Shown piece by piece: positions 1 to 10,344 of a stretch of DNA of 64,000 bases. The DNA is from Aporrectodea caliginosa (Eukaryota > Annelida > Clitellata > Crassiclitellata > Lumbricidae). The DNA lies in assembly GCA_020284085.1 (NCBI GenBank), contig JACEVL010000104.1, positions 1,310,914-1,374,913 on the forward strand, in the 5' to 3' direction. Within the stretch, counting starts at the first letter, position 1. Every line of letters begins with the position of its first letter. The notes beneath the pieces are model-generated. The model worked only from the letters and a program-made list of their open reading frames with translations. It did no database searches and was not told the DNA's origin. Both the position numbers and the translations under genes were made by a program.

Positions 1-1670
1 TATCGATCGTTCAAAGCTCACTGCACCTTTTGATGTCAGCGCCGCTTTTGATACTGTTGACCACGACATCTTACTTAAGCGGCTACATGTCACATTTGGG
101 CTGTGTGGGGGTTCCTTGAATGACTTGGCTCCTTCTTGAGTGGGCGTACGCTTTGTGTGGTCCATGGCCCTACAAGGTCTAGATGGGTCCCTGCCCCCTA
201 TGGTCTCCCCAGGGCTCTGTCCTTGGTCCGCTCTTGTATATCATCTATACCTCTGGGCTTTCCACACTTCTGGCATAGAGTCGTGCCAAGGGCCAGCTTT
301 ATGCAGATGATTATACAGTCTTATATTCACTGCCGACCCGCAAATGCTGCTTTGGCTGTCGGGGAAATGGGTCGCGCCATGGCCAGATTGGAAACAGATG
401 CCATCTAAGGGGTCGTCCATTAATTATGTCAACACATTTTAGGCAATTTTTGACCCCTCCACTCTCTTGTCAATAACTGTCAAACATTGACGGACCCCTA
501 AAAATTATGTCAACAATCCCAGAACCCCCCCCGCCCCCTACAAAAAGAAACAAAATGGCTCAATACATGTAGAATCATTTTTTTTTATTTTTACACTAAA
601 AAATGCAATCTCGAATTTCAAAATATATGAGTTTAGTTTATTGCCAGCTTTTTAGTCGTATTAAACATTAAGCACTTTAAACATTTTTAGCATTTCTTAA
701 TGTTTTCGCTACCATTTGGAAGGGTCTGTATGTGTTGATTTATTGGAGAAACATTTCTTGACGTCAACTTGTACCGAACCCCCCTCCCTCTTGTCAACAA
801 CTGTCAAACTTTTCCAAACCCCTCCCCTATTTTGTTGACATAATTAATGGACGACCCCTAATGGCTTACGTTTGAATTCTGCTAAGACAAAATTCATGCA
901 TGTGGCTGGGTACTTAGGCAGCTGCTTGCCAAGCTTAACTTGGAGGACCTGGCTATTAAATTCCCTACCTACAATTTTTCAGCTACAGCCCGTGACCTCG
1001 GTATCCTGTTAGATCAGGTGCTTACCTTTGCGCCACATCTGCATCGCCTTAGTCGTGATTGCTATTACCCGCTGCGTCAGCCCCGTACTGTTGCACGTTC
1101 GCTTACAGCGAGCGCTGCACCTACTCTTGTTCATGCCTTCATTACGGCGCGGCTTGATCACTGTTTAACCCTCTATTCTGGTCTGCCGTCTAGCCGGTTG
1201 TCTTGTCTTGATCGTGTACTGCGAGCTGCTGCGCGACTCATCGGCCAAATACCAAAATATGATCATTTCACCAGGTACATGTTGGAGGCTCTGCATTGGC
1301 TTCCTGTCCGACAGCGCATCGAGTATTGATCGAGTTGTCTCTCTGGTCTGGCGATGCCAGCCTACCTAATAGACCTCTGTCAGCCGGTATCGGGGCTCAG
1401 AGTAGTCGCTGCCTTGGCTCTGCTGGGATGGGGTAGTGGTGGTCCCGTATGCCCGCACAGCAACAATGCAGAACCGTGCATTCTCTGTGGTAGGCCCTAT
1501 AAAGGCCTATAGGTTTTGGAATAGCCTCCCTCGGGAGCTACGCCTGTTCCCTAGATCATGTACTGATACTTCTTACGGCCATTTAAAAACTTACCTTTTT
1601 ACCCGGGCTGGAGTTGGGAGCGCTTCTGAGTAGTTACCTTGAAGGGGCGCTATATAAATTTCTTAATGAA
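1..1670 (+). pseudogene. Decayed non-LTR retrotransposon reverse transcriptase (CR1/L2-like), split by a MITE
   Basis: The first 130 bases encode the reverse transcriptase motif region DVSAAFDTVDHDILLKRL in one frame, and about base 295 encodes GQLYADDYTVL, the catalytic YADD box. After the MITE at 409-858 the reading resumes with the thumb and C-terminal part (940-1329: FITARLDHCLTLYSGLPSS, then ALHWLPVRQRIEY) and ends with NRAFSVVGP and FWNSLPRELRLFP (1436-1633). The 3' end is the short tail GCGCTATATAAATTTC followed by an ATGA-rich stretch near 1645-1675. Several frameshifts and stops make it nonfunctional. The 5' end lies outside the window. Family assignment to CR1/L2 rests on the FDTVDH and SLPRELR style motifs and is tentative. 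A related 3' tail recurs near 19,945. Confidence 0.85.
409..858. mobile_element. Harbinger-like MITE, 450 bp, TAA target duplication
   Basis: Perfect terminal inverted repeats of about 26 bp start GGGGTCGTCCATTAATTATG on each end. Both sides are flanked by TAA (406-408 and 859-861), and removing the element rejoins the reverse transcriptase reading across ...GCCATC-TAA-TGGC. A 3-bp TAA duplication is typical of PIF/Harbinger elements. There is no coding capacity inside. The C-rich internal stretches near 525-545 and 775-835 are partly inverted copies of each other. Confidence 0.85.
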
Positions 1671-1785
1671 TGAATCAACAATTTGCTACATGTCTGGTAT
1701 TTATGAAAAAGGACTCTACTTAGGTCTAATGCAATGAGATTAATCTCTTCAGCCATATTCGACGTGTCAAATCAACGATCTAAGA

Positions 1786-4043
1786 CATGCTTGGGCAACT
1801 TCTTTTAACAGCGGGCCGCCCTAAAGTTTTAAGGGCAACTCAGGACCCGTATGCCAATCGAGAGCTAATTGTCGCAGATTCATTTGTCCTAGAAAATGAA
1901 ACGCTATTAATTTTATTCAAACTAAATATTACAGAATAACCGTTAAAGCAAATGAAGATAATTTTTTGACGAAAATCTAATTATTCTAATGCATAACTCC
2001 TATACTAATAAATAAGAAACAGATGTTTTAATGTCGGTCTATGTACAGAAATTCACTTGTGTAGGGCCGGTGTGATCGAGATGTTGTCAGAGGTGTAGAT
2101 GTGTCCGAAAAAATATTGTCATTGGTTCATGTGACCAAAGACGTTACTGTCAAGCTAAACTATTAATACGAATGCGAGATCTTGTCCGGGGAAGACATAT
2201 AATAGGAAAGATAATTATTCCAACGTACCAAAGACGAGATCACGCGAGTTTTATTTTTAGAAGCAAATTCCCCATGGTAGAAACTTTTCGTCACCGCAGA
2301 CGTAGACTCCATCAACGGTCGAGTGATTGACAGTTGAAGTTCTGGACAAGATCTCGGACCACACCGGATTAAATGTTCCCAAACTAGGGCCGGATAAAAG
2401 GTCCCCAAAGTGCAGGGGCGGCGATCCCGGGGGGACGAGGGGGACATGTCCCCCCCCACCTTTAACAGTGGAGGGGACGCAGTATACAGTTGTCCCCCCC
2501 AAATTGTTAAAGAAATTTTGACTGCTATTTTTGTTAAATAATTGTCAAGTGAAAACTTGACCAATGAGTAGGCAGCTGTAGGCAGCTTACACGTCAACAC
2601 GTTGCCACCAACAACTTGAAAGAATTACTGAGTTTTGCTTATTATCATGCAGTCTGTTTCTTTGTTTCCATCCTACGACCCTATACAGTGGGAACAGGTT
2701 CGACTTAATATCTCTGCATAGCATAAATATACTGTGGAGAAAGTTGACTTTGACTGCCTGCCGACTGAAGAGCCTTGCACTCCCCTCTTTGAGCTCGTGT
2801 GCTGTGCTCATCTGCAGCCGTCAGGCTTATCAACCAGGCCACGAACCCCTGGTATAAGGGCGAAGCCGACCAGGCCCTTGGTTGCTGCAACTACGGAGCT
2901 ACAGAGGCGCCTAAGATTCTACAAACGATAGATAAAATTCTAAACTACAAAAACCATTGGAATTTTTTAAAGAAAATTGCAAGGTCCTCCGTGCCACTGA
3001 CTGGCGGCCTTTGACAATCTTTGACAGTTTTGTGCTATAGGCAAGGACAAAAATGACACCCCTTACTCATAAATGACATCTTTTTGACGGAAGCGACCAT
3101 CGTGTATTTTTTAGGAATTTGCCGCCCTTTGAAAAATGCCGCTGTAGGCAGCCGTCTATATCGCCAGTACTAAACCCGTCTCTGGTGTTACTCATCAGAG
3201 GCTGGAGTGCCACAAATACCACGCGTGCCGTAGGGTTGGCCACCACTGGTGTTTGCAATCTGTTAATAATATTATTAGTCGTGTTTTATTGTTGATAAGA
3301 GGAGGCACTAAAAATGCTTAATAATTTCAACTTAAATCATTGTCTCAGAACTTCGTACATTCTATTGTCACGGAGCTTCATGAAAAGAACTAAAGTAGCC
3401 TATAGGCCTAAGTGATCCAAGCAAGGGACCGATGGACAGCTTCGTTAAAAAAAGGTAAATTGAGTTTGTGAATCTACTGAATTATCTGATTCAGTGAGAG
3501 GAATAATTAGTTCGAACTTCGAAATCTCATTAGTCTAATTATTATTACATAATAAATTTTAAACAGCTTGAACTTGGTTGAGCTGGAAGAACATTTGATT
3601 TCGAGAAGCGATAATAGGAAGAACTTCTTTTGTTCTTTTGCGAAAAACTAGAAAACTCCATAGTGTAGTAAGTCCATAGAGGTTATAGCGCATTAAGTGA
3701 CATTAGTCAGTATGCTAAAGTGTTACCAACTAATAAAATCAGTTCACTTTTTATTTGAGTTTGCATATGATCATGCAATTTGATGAAAATATATATATCT
3801 ACATGCCGTTATAAAGTGTCTGCCACTTGCTTTTATAATGCTTTTTATGTGCACAAAAAGAGGTAAAAAAAATTTTCGCGCGTAATTTTTACTCATTTCA
3901 AAAGTGTCCCCCCACCTCTCAGACAAGATCGCCGCCTCTGCCAAAGTGCCAGGTACAGTGTTAATATAAAGACATGCCAAGGGCCGGTTCAAAGGTCCTC
4001 TGAGGCCGGATCCGGTCCGCGGGCCGCCAGTTGCCCACCTCTG
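1786..4043. mobile_element. Outer non-autonomous hAT element with a nested second hAT
   Basis: Flanked by an 8-bp target duplication ATCTAAGA (1778-1785 and 4044-4051). The right end reads GTTGCCCACCTCTG and the left end CATGCTTGGGCAAC, so the terminal repeats are imperfect but alignable (core TGGGCAAC, with GCGGGCCGC just inside each end). The 8-bp duplication is characteristic of hAT transposition. The element's own sequence is about 720 bp once the nested element at 2413-3940 is removed. No transposase is recognisable. Confidence 0.8.
2413..3940. mobile_element. Inner hAT element, 1.5 kb, inserted in the outer hAT
   Basis: Perfect 8-bp target duplication CCAAAGTG (2405-2412 and 3941-3948). 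The termini are CAGGGGCGGCGATC at the left and GATCGCCGCCTCTG at the right, an inverted pair with one mismatch. A run of C (2450-2457, 2496-2502) follows the left end and CCCCCCACCTCTC precedes the right end. No intact transposase frame is present, so this is a non-autonomous or decayed copy. It is younger than the outer element it interrupts. Confidence 0.88.
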
Positions 4044-4065
4044 ATCTAAGATAAGCCTTACACCA

Positions 4066-4512
4066 CTAAAGACTTTTCAAGTATCAACTGCCTACTCTTA
4101 GACGCGCATGGTTAATGGTTATGCATGGTTTTACGTAAAACCGAAAATGGAATTTCCAATGCTGTTATCTGAATAAATTAGGCTATGCCTAGCAACAGTT
4201 GATTGGAGTCCAACCAGAAGACCGCTTCTTCGGTATTGGCGTAGAAAGGCAAAATATCCTGTTTATTTGTCAAGTTGGGCTTAAACAATTTCAAGGGTAG
4301 GCCTAAGGGACGGTAAGCCGACGTGTTTTTTTTTCATGTCCGTTGTGAATATCTGAGTCGTAGGCTAATCGTAAACTCATGTTTAGGTTGAGGTAAGTGT
4401 TGGATGGAAGATCGTGAGGCAGAGGATGGTTGGTGAACGACAGGAGGGGTGAAGAAATGCAGAATTGGTGGATTTCTGGAAGGAGATCATTCCAGAGTCA
4501 AAGTGCAGTAAG
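4066..4512. repeat. Dispersed repeat, copy 1 (pairs with 16,880-17,400)
   Basis: This stretch shares an ordered series of near-identical blocks with 16,880-17,400: GACTTTTCAAGTA, TATGCATGGTTTT, AATGGAATTTCCA, GGGACGGTAAGCCGA, GTTTAGGTTGAGGTAA, GGTTGGTGAACGACAG and GGAGATCATTCCAG. On the minus strand the last part reads like the C-terminal end of a non-LTR reverse transcriptase (LWNDLPP-type motif). It is most likely the 3' part of an antisense non-LTR element. Unit boundaries are approximate. Confidence 0.65.
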
Positions 4513-4795
4513 TGGCCGTCCATAAATTACGTCACGCGATTTTGGCCGATTTTTTACCCCTCCCTCCCCCAGGTCCCCCTCGTCGCACGTCGTCACAAAA
4601 GGTAACGCCCCCTAAAAATGACGTCACAAAGCTCTGAACCCCCCCCTTACCAAATTTCCACTTTATAATAAAACATGTTTCAAAATCATTTTATGAATCG
4701 GCCAAAATCGCGTGACGTCATTTATGGACGGCCACTTACTGCACTTTGACTCTGGAATGATCTCCTTCCAGAAATCCACCAATTCTGCATTTCTT
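4452..4795. repeat. Fold-back: 100-bp inverted arms around a MITE core
   Basis: Bases 4452-4551 are the reverse complement of 4696-4795 with about one mismatch over 100 bp, separated by a 144-bp spacer. The inner 38 bp of each arm are the ends of a Harbinger-like MITE (about 4514-4733, GGCCGTCCATAAATTACGTC). The outer 60 bp of each arm are flanking retroelement 3' sequence (CATTCCAGAGTCAAAGTGCA), so the flank itself has been duplicated in inverted orientation. Confidence 0.8.
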
Positions 4796-4939
4796 ATAGA
4801 CAATAGATGAATAGAATAACTGGAAAAACTTGAGTATGGGTGTTTTCTGCGATGTGTCATTTTCTGGACACCCCTAAAGTACTTAATGTGACACTGCACT
4901 CTGATGCTGACCAAATATTTAAATAATTAGTAAATTATT

Positions 4940-5034
4940 AATTATGGGCACATATAGACCCCCATGTCACACATCGTCACAAATTTCTGAACCTCCTCCC
5001 CTAGGTGCGTGACGTCATTTATGGACGCCCCCCC
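4940..5034. repeat. Right end of a second related MITE
   Basis: GTGACGTCATTTATGGACG followed by a C run matches the inner end of the MITE at 4514-4733, and an internal TCGTCACAAATTTCTGAACC-like block is also shared. No matching left end could be placed with confidence, so this is a fragment or part of a nested pair. Confidence 0.5.
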
Positions 5035-5103
5035 TAATCGTAAAAGTAAACTCCAAATCTCTAATGTACAACTCTAAGGCTAAGCGCAGGACACCAGCTT
5101 ATG

Positions 5104-5132
5104 AGACAGACAGACAGACAGACAGACAGACA
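5104..5132. repeat. (ACAG)n microsatellite
   Basis: About seven uninterrupted copies of ACAG/GACA, next to the block CGCAGGACACCAGCTTAT that recurs near 17,572 and 58,170. Confidence 0.9.
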
Positions 5133-5199
5133 GCTGCTAAGGTGGTTGTCGTTTATTTAGAGAAGAATTGGAAGGCCAAGGATCAATGAGTCAGGGTCG

Positions 5200-6000
5200 G
5201 AAGAGATTATAGACTTTATTTTTTTGAGTGGAAAGCGCGATGTGTGACAGAGGAGTCTGAGGCAGGTGATGGTAGGCGAGTGGCAATAGGCCTACTGACG
5301 AAGGAACAGAAAATGTGCAGATTTCAGAAGGGAGATCGTTCCAGAGTCGAGGTACAGTGTGGTAGGCTTATATGTCTCGTTTGGACAACCTCAGATGAGT
5401 AGTGACTTCTCATGCATAACTACTACTCATCTCAGGTTCTCGGGAGAGACTGAGATAGGTAGAGCGGGCCGGGTGACTATTATGTTGAAGAGTTCGCGAA
5501 GGTTCTTCGGCTGGGTATATTGTAGAGAGTAGCCTACTGTTGTAGTTTAGAGACAGGATTTTGATATTTAACCAGTGGAGTGATTTGAGGATCGGAATGA
5601 TGTGGTGATACCTGGGTTTTCTAGTGACATCTCGGGATAGTGAGTTTTGGACAAAGTTACAGACGCTTAATTTGGATGGATTCAAGGTTGAGGAAGAGGG
5701 AATTGCAATAATCACACTTGGAGTGGACGATGGAGGTAGCACGATTGGAGGCAGTTTAAAGTCGAGCATAGACCAAATATGTTGGATGTTACGAATGTGC
5801 ATGAAGCAGAAGCGCGAGGTGATTATAGAAGGAGCGACGTGCGTCACAGGTAATACCAGATTGCGGTCAGAGGAATCGGATATGAAAGTGAGAGATGAGA
5901 AGTTAGTAGATGTACAGAAGGGTCAGGGAGTTTCTGGACTTGATGTTTGTTCAGGAAGGCATGAGATGATGAATTTGATCCAGAATACAGATTAGTAAGC
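5200..6000 (-). pseudogene. Antisense non-LTR reverse transcriptase C-terminal fragment
   Basis: The minus-strand frame 5847-5410 contains FVQNSLSRDVTRKPRYHHI and ILKSLHWLNIKI, the conserved thumb and C-terminal motif of CR1/L2/Jockey-type reverse transcriptases (usual form RVQNSLAR..T..PR..HI.P.L..LHWL). The coding trace continues toward lower coordinates with LSREPEMSSS and stops. The 3' part near 5320-5350 (GGAGATCGTTCCAGAGTCGA) matches the blocks at 4490, 17,371 and 17,906. Catalytic domains are missing. Confidence 0.75.
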
Positions 6001-6063
6001 TATACAGATTGTTAAGAGAACTGAATTAAGACGACAAGTTTCTTGGGACGGCCAAAAGTGAGC

Positions 6064-6310
6064 TCATGCCAGAGCTGGTTGATTGGATGGCATGAGTTTG
6101 CAAAGAGATGTAGGCCTATAGGTCGACTGATAAAGAGTTTGCCAAGAGATGTAGGTCCAATGATGCAAAGAGTTTGCTAAGACACGTATACACAGGTCGA
6201 ATGGCAAAGAGTTTGCTAAGTCTAATGGGAAAGAGTTTCCTAAGACATAGGTCGAATGGCCAAAAGTTTGCAAAGACATTTAGGTCGAATTGCAATGAGT
6301 GTGCTAAAGC
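6064..6310. repeat. Degenerate short tandem array
   Basis: Six to eight imperfect repeats of a 25-40 base unit built on GCAAAGAGTTTGC and CATGTAGGTCGAAT. A single related unit occurs at 18,195-18,225, next to another reverse transcriptase fragment, so the array probably derives from the 3' region of that retroelement family. Confidence 0.6.
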
Positions 6311-6532
6311 ATGCAGGTCGCGGGGAAATTCCTCATGTTTCTAACATGCACCCGCTTTCCATAGCTCCGTGGTCCTAAGGACTGCGCATGCATCCGCTCG
6401 GCCTACATGACCGTGAATCCATGACGTCACATCATTTTGACGCACTTAGGGGAAGGGCTTCTACTTTGGACCCCAATGGGCATAGTTGTGTAAAACGGAC
6501 CACTATTCGGGATTTAAAAAGACTGGAACAAA

Positions 6533-7000
6533 CCTAAAACATAGACCTACTTCGGCTACCTATAGGCCTATAAACATAGAAATGACAGGCTTGAAACACA
6601 AAGAAAAGAAACTGCAGGATAGTAGCTTTTGAACAAGTTACAAAATAAAAAAATCGGCATGGGCGTAGCCAGAAAAAAATTTCGGAGGGTGTTATAAGAT
6701 TTCGGGGGGAGGTTTCCATTGGAAATGGTCGCAAAAGTTCAGTTTTGTGTGTGTTTTGCATGTAAAAGCATGTAACAAATTTCATGAAACTTATTTGGGG
6801 GGTTTGAACCCGTAAAACCCCCCTAAATACGCCCATGAAAATCGGGCACTGAAAACAGCACCTAAAACATAGACCTACTTCGGCTACCTATAGGCCTATA
6901 ACATAGAAATGACAGGCTTGAAACACAAAGAAAAGAAACTGCAGGATAGTAGCTTTTGAACAAGTTACAAAATAACAAAATCGGGCACTGAAAACAGCAC
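6533..7000. repeat. Direct duplication of about 140 bp, first copy interrupted
   Basis: The block starting CCTAAAACATAGACCTACTT and ending GAAAACAGCAC occurs at 6533-6861 and again at about 6861-7000. The first copy is split by the 180-bp hAT MITE at 6658-6837. The two copies are nearly identical outside the insertion. Confidence 0.85.
6658..6837. mobile_element. 180-bp hAT MITE
   Basis: Target duplication AAAATCGG (6650-6657 and 6838-6845). The termini are CATGGGCGTA and TACGCCCATG, an exact 10-bp inverted pair. The duplicated sister block at 6861-7000 preserves the empty site (AAAATCGGGCACTG), which confirms the insertion boundaries. Confidence 0.92.
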
Positions 7001-7151
7001 AATAGCATTGCCATTAAATACAAGAATAAAAATTGAAATGTAATTAATCAATTAATTGTGATGAATTAATTTGAACTCAAATATTGAAACGTTACATTTC
7101 AATTTATTAATTACTTATAAGTTATAGACTTATAGGCCTAATAATTGTAAG

Positions 7152-8303
7152 CAGTGGCGTAACGACCTAGCCAGGGGCCCTTGGACATTCTAAGCTTGGG
7201 GGCCCTTACCCATTATGTATCTACATGTATGTACGTAAATAATTGAACATTTATAATTATAGCGCCATTTCATGATATATATACTCAGAGCAGTGGTGCG
7301 AAAACCCAAGTTTTTTCAAAATAAAAGTTGTTTTTTTATTTTTTTATTTTTTTTCTTGTTTTTTTTTTTTAAGGTTTCCTATTTGGGATCATAAAACTCA
7401 TAAAAATGGCTTAATGCCGTTCAAATAATCAGATGCATATAAATGAAATGAACTAAAACAGTAGAACCGTAGAATATCATAAAACGAAATTAACAACGAC
7501 CATACAACAATTGCCAAGAGAGTTGAGGAGACGCAAATTTTCTCATTTCTAATTTCAAATTTGTTAAAACCAAAAAACCGAAATTTGCGTTTTATTGGTT
7601 TTTTGGATTTAAAACAAAAAACAAAAAACAAAGCCTTTAACAGCTCTGATGTTAAATGTCATTACAAACGAATATATTACATCAGTTATCAAAACAGTGC
7701 CCAGTAAGCTGAAAGAGCCACCAGTGCCTACACAGTAGGCCCTAATGTAGGCTAGTGAACATGTCTAGTCTGTAGTTCCTCACGAATTTGGGTATTCTAG
7801 CTTTCTGTTTGCAAATGTGTACATCAAGTCCCTTTCGGCATTTAAGAAGCTGAACGGTCATTAGAACAGAATTTCGTCAAGAGCTGTAGACTTGTGGAAT
7901 GGTTTGGATGATTAATTATAGGCTACTGTCTCAGTGGGCACAATCACAGCTTTTAACAGGAAGCTAGAAAAATTGGGTAATATGGATAAAATTAAGTAGG
8001 CCTGTGTTCAAAGTTAAATTTCAGTGGTTTTAAAGCAAACTAAATGTCTTCTAAAACACTTAAAACTCTTGTTGTGTTAAGTCGTCAATATTAAAATTAT
8101 GAAATTCGCTAGATGTGGTTTTTTTACATCATGTAACTGAAAAGCATTATTGACATAATGTGACTTTTTCCCTAATAATTATTGTCACAGAAAAACGGAC
8201 AAACAGTGTATTAAATTTTTTAGTTTAAAAGCTTGGGGGGCCCTTTGGACCTCTGGGGCCCCTGGACTTTGTCCACCCTCGTTATATGGCTGTTACGCCA
8301 CTG
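7152..8303. mobile_element. 1.15-kb hAT element
   Basis: Perfect 8-bp target duplication ATTGTAAG (7144-7151 and 8304-8311). The inverted ends are CAGTGGCGTAACG and a right end finishing GTTACGCCACTG. Just inside lie related GGGGCCCTTGG and GGGGGGCCCTTTGG blocks in inverted arrangement. It carries a retroelement fragment (about 7820-7990) but no recognisable transposase. The ends are close to those of the element at 42,230-42,640. Confidence 0.92.
7820..7990 (+). pseudogene. Short non-LTR reverse transcriptase C-terminal remnant
   Basis: The frame NRISSRAVDLWNGLDD, then TAFNRKLEKLGNMDKIK after stops, resembles the far C-terminus of non-LTR reverse transcriptases (R..F...VV..WN.LP......S...FK..LD). 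It lies entirely within the hAT element at 7152-8303. The match is short and damaged. Confidence 0.4.
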
Positions 8304-8311
8304 ATTGTAAG

Positions 8312-9854
8312 AATACTTGTAATACTTAGGCCTAGTGGCAAAATGAAATGTCCACTAAAGTTCTACTTAGGCCTATCAAAACGTTAACTCTTGGCCCCAG
8401 ACTTCAATCATCTTTAAGTAGGCTACTAAGTTTTGTTTAAAAATTTTATTTACAAATGTCACATGTATAATCACTATCATAATTATTTATAACCCAATTC
8501 AGCACATCGATAGTGTGCCCACTTCATTTCAATGAGACATTTGATTTTGATGCCCATTATGATTAGTCTATTTATAGCCGAATACCAATGATAATCTTGT
8601 AATATGGACCTACAGAATCTGATGTGTAGGCTAATATGGACCAGGCCCGTATTTATAACACAATCGTAAAGTAGTCCGTATTACACATAGCGTGGTTGTT
8701 TGGCCAAACACTTAGCATCGACAGACTGCATGCGTGCTATTGAGCATTTTGCGATCGGGGTTTTTTCAATAAAAATATGCACTAAATCTAATATTCAGAA
8801 ACTTTACATGTTGCGTCGATGCCCAGTAGGTATTTTTGGAAACAAATTTCAAAATGCACCTTATATCAACATTTGTACAAAAGTTTTAATAATTCTTTAC
8901 CAGTTGTTGTGTCCTGGACGATTGCAGAAAACTGAAAAGAACTTAAATAAAGGTTAGGTATACCTAAAAGCATAAATATATGGTGCAACTATAGCCTATA
9001 ATGACCTAAAGTCTAAATAAGAGTCATGGCCCGTATTACACGGGGGTCCAAATTAAAAGCCCTTCCCTATCTATTTAGCTATACAGTTAGCTCGGTGTTT
9101 TGACTGAATTTGACGTGTTTACATTGCTTTAAAGTTAAAAGTTAAATTTAACAAGTGTTGATAATAGTGTTGAAGTATTCTATCTAGACCAACGCCTACA
9201 CTTACTCTCAAACAGTCCGTGACCACCACTTAGTTAGGCCTACTAGTGTGTATAAGGATTATAACTAAGCGATTAATGGGATACAAAAAACTGCTCGACT
9301 CAGTGAACAGGTCATGCAGATAGCAACCGTAGCTACTAGCAAAGCCTTAGATATAAATTTCTTGATGATACTTGATGATACTTATTTATGCACCGTAGGC
9401 TACATGGTATTGGCAAACCAACGTAGGCTCGACCGACACGGGCCTCTGTGGTAACTCCTTGCACCGAGTGCCACCCACATTCGCAGAACCTTATCAGCGG
9501 CCCTGCTCTCTAGCCTCTCTTCATATAATTGGTCTATGTTGTAATGTGACTAATGTCGTCTTATTTTAAAATAAAAACTGAGAAACTTGCTTCTGAATTA
9601 AAACCAAAGCAACAAAAAATAGTATCAGGACAAAAGGAATTTGTGCATTCAGCCTAGGCCTAAATGGCGAAAGCATAAAGATCTTTGATCTTGTTACAAA
9701 AGATCAAATTTTACATAACGTAATGGAATTTACTTTCCCACATAATTAAGTAGACGCGTATTGTTGCATTCGTTCATTATATGCATTCCAGATAACCGAA
9801 GTTATCGCATTGGACTGAAACTTCGGAGGCATCTACTTCTCGTGCCGTCATATA
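8312..9854. other. No gene recognised
   Basis: AT-rich sequence with several TAGGCCTA octamers and the right inverted repeat of the 6449-9067 structure. A small direct repeat, ATACTTGATG, occurs at about 9367-9386. The reading frame at 8700-8957 has no recognisable motif and is treated as chance. Confidence 0.5.
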
Positions 9855-9875
9855 TTGCTCTCTCCAACTGAAGAG

Positions 9876-10085
9876 ATGGCTCCAGGAACCTTTGTAGGAC
9901 TGTCTGCAGGAGCAGGAGGCCTGGCCGCTGGTACAATAAAGGTGGGAATAAAGATCACGGGGGTCTCCATTTCAGCAGCCGGTGTCCCTGCTTTGCTCGT
10001 CGGCGCAGGAGCAGCCATCGGTATTGTGCTATTAGGTGTTGGAATTTACAAATTATTGACGATGAAGTCTGAAAAGCTCCAATAG
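9876..10085 (+). CDS. Possible 69-residue glycine/alanine-rich small membrane protein, unrecognised
   Basis: An ATG at 9876 in a good start context (purine at -3, G at +4) opens 69 codons. The frame continues upstream seven codons only to a TTG, so the ATG is the sensible start. The protein begins MAPGTFVGLSAGAGGLAAG and is dominated by small residues spaced as GxxxG/AxxxG, with two hydrophobic stretches. The second (about residues 36-60, ending GIVLLGVGIYKLL) is a convincing transmembrane helix followed by a basic tail. The glycine-zipper look is shared by pore-forming or membrane-packing small proteins, including the interferon-inducible IFI6/IFI27 group, but I see no diagnostic motif and claim no homology. 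The segment is richer in GC than its flanks, as expected for coding sequence. No intron sites or poly(A) signal were identified. It could be a chance frame or an exon of a larger gene. Confidence 0.4.
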   Translation: MAPGTFVGLSAGAGGLAAGTIKVGIKITGVSISAAGVPALLVGAGAAIGIVLLGVGIYKLLTMKSEKLQ

Positions 10086-10344
10086 GCATAAAGCTGTTGA
10101 CGTTTCGGCCATTTAGCGTGCTTCGCTGTTAGCTGAACTCGAATGACAATCTTCTATGAACTCAGTTAAACTAAAACAGTGTGTGTGTGAGGTAGAAGAG
10201 AAGAACAAATTGCTGCTTATAAAAAGTAATTCCAGATTTTAAAGACATTTTCCAAGTGAAAACCGCAGTAGATCAGTATACGTAGACCTGGTTAAATTGT
10301 ATTTTAGTGTAGGCCTATTGAACATTTCCCCCGTAGTAGCGTTA

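Larger units (their letters stand above)
6449..9067. mobile_element. Possible 2.6-kb DNA transposon bounded by about 60-bp degenerate inverted repeats
   Basis: The left end (GGGGAAGGGCTTCTACTTTG and a GTGTAAAACGGACCA block, 6449-6510) is the inverse of the right end (9008-9067: GGTCCAAATTAAAAGCCCTT and CGTATTACACGGG). Both sides carry TA next to the repeat, consistent with but not proof of a 2-bp TA duplication. Two hAT elements with perfect target duplications sit inside (6658-6837, 7152-8303), so this would be the oldest layer. No transposase frame is recognisable. Confidence 0.5.

Noticed and set aside
5104..5132. CRISPR-like or other spaced repeat array
   Set aside because: It is a contiguous tetranucleotide microsatellite without spacers, in an animal genome.
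9855..9875. Upstream start of the small frame at TTG 9855
   Set aside because: There is no reason for a non-AUG start; the ATG at 9876 has a good context.
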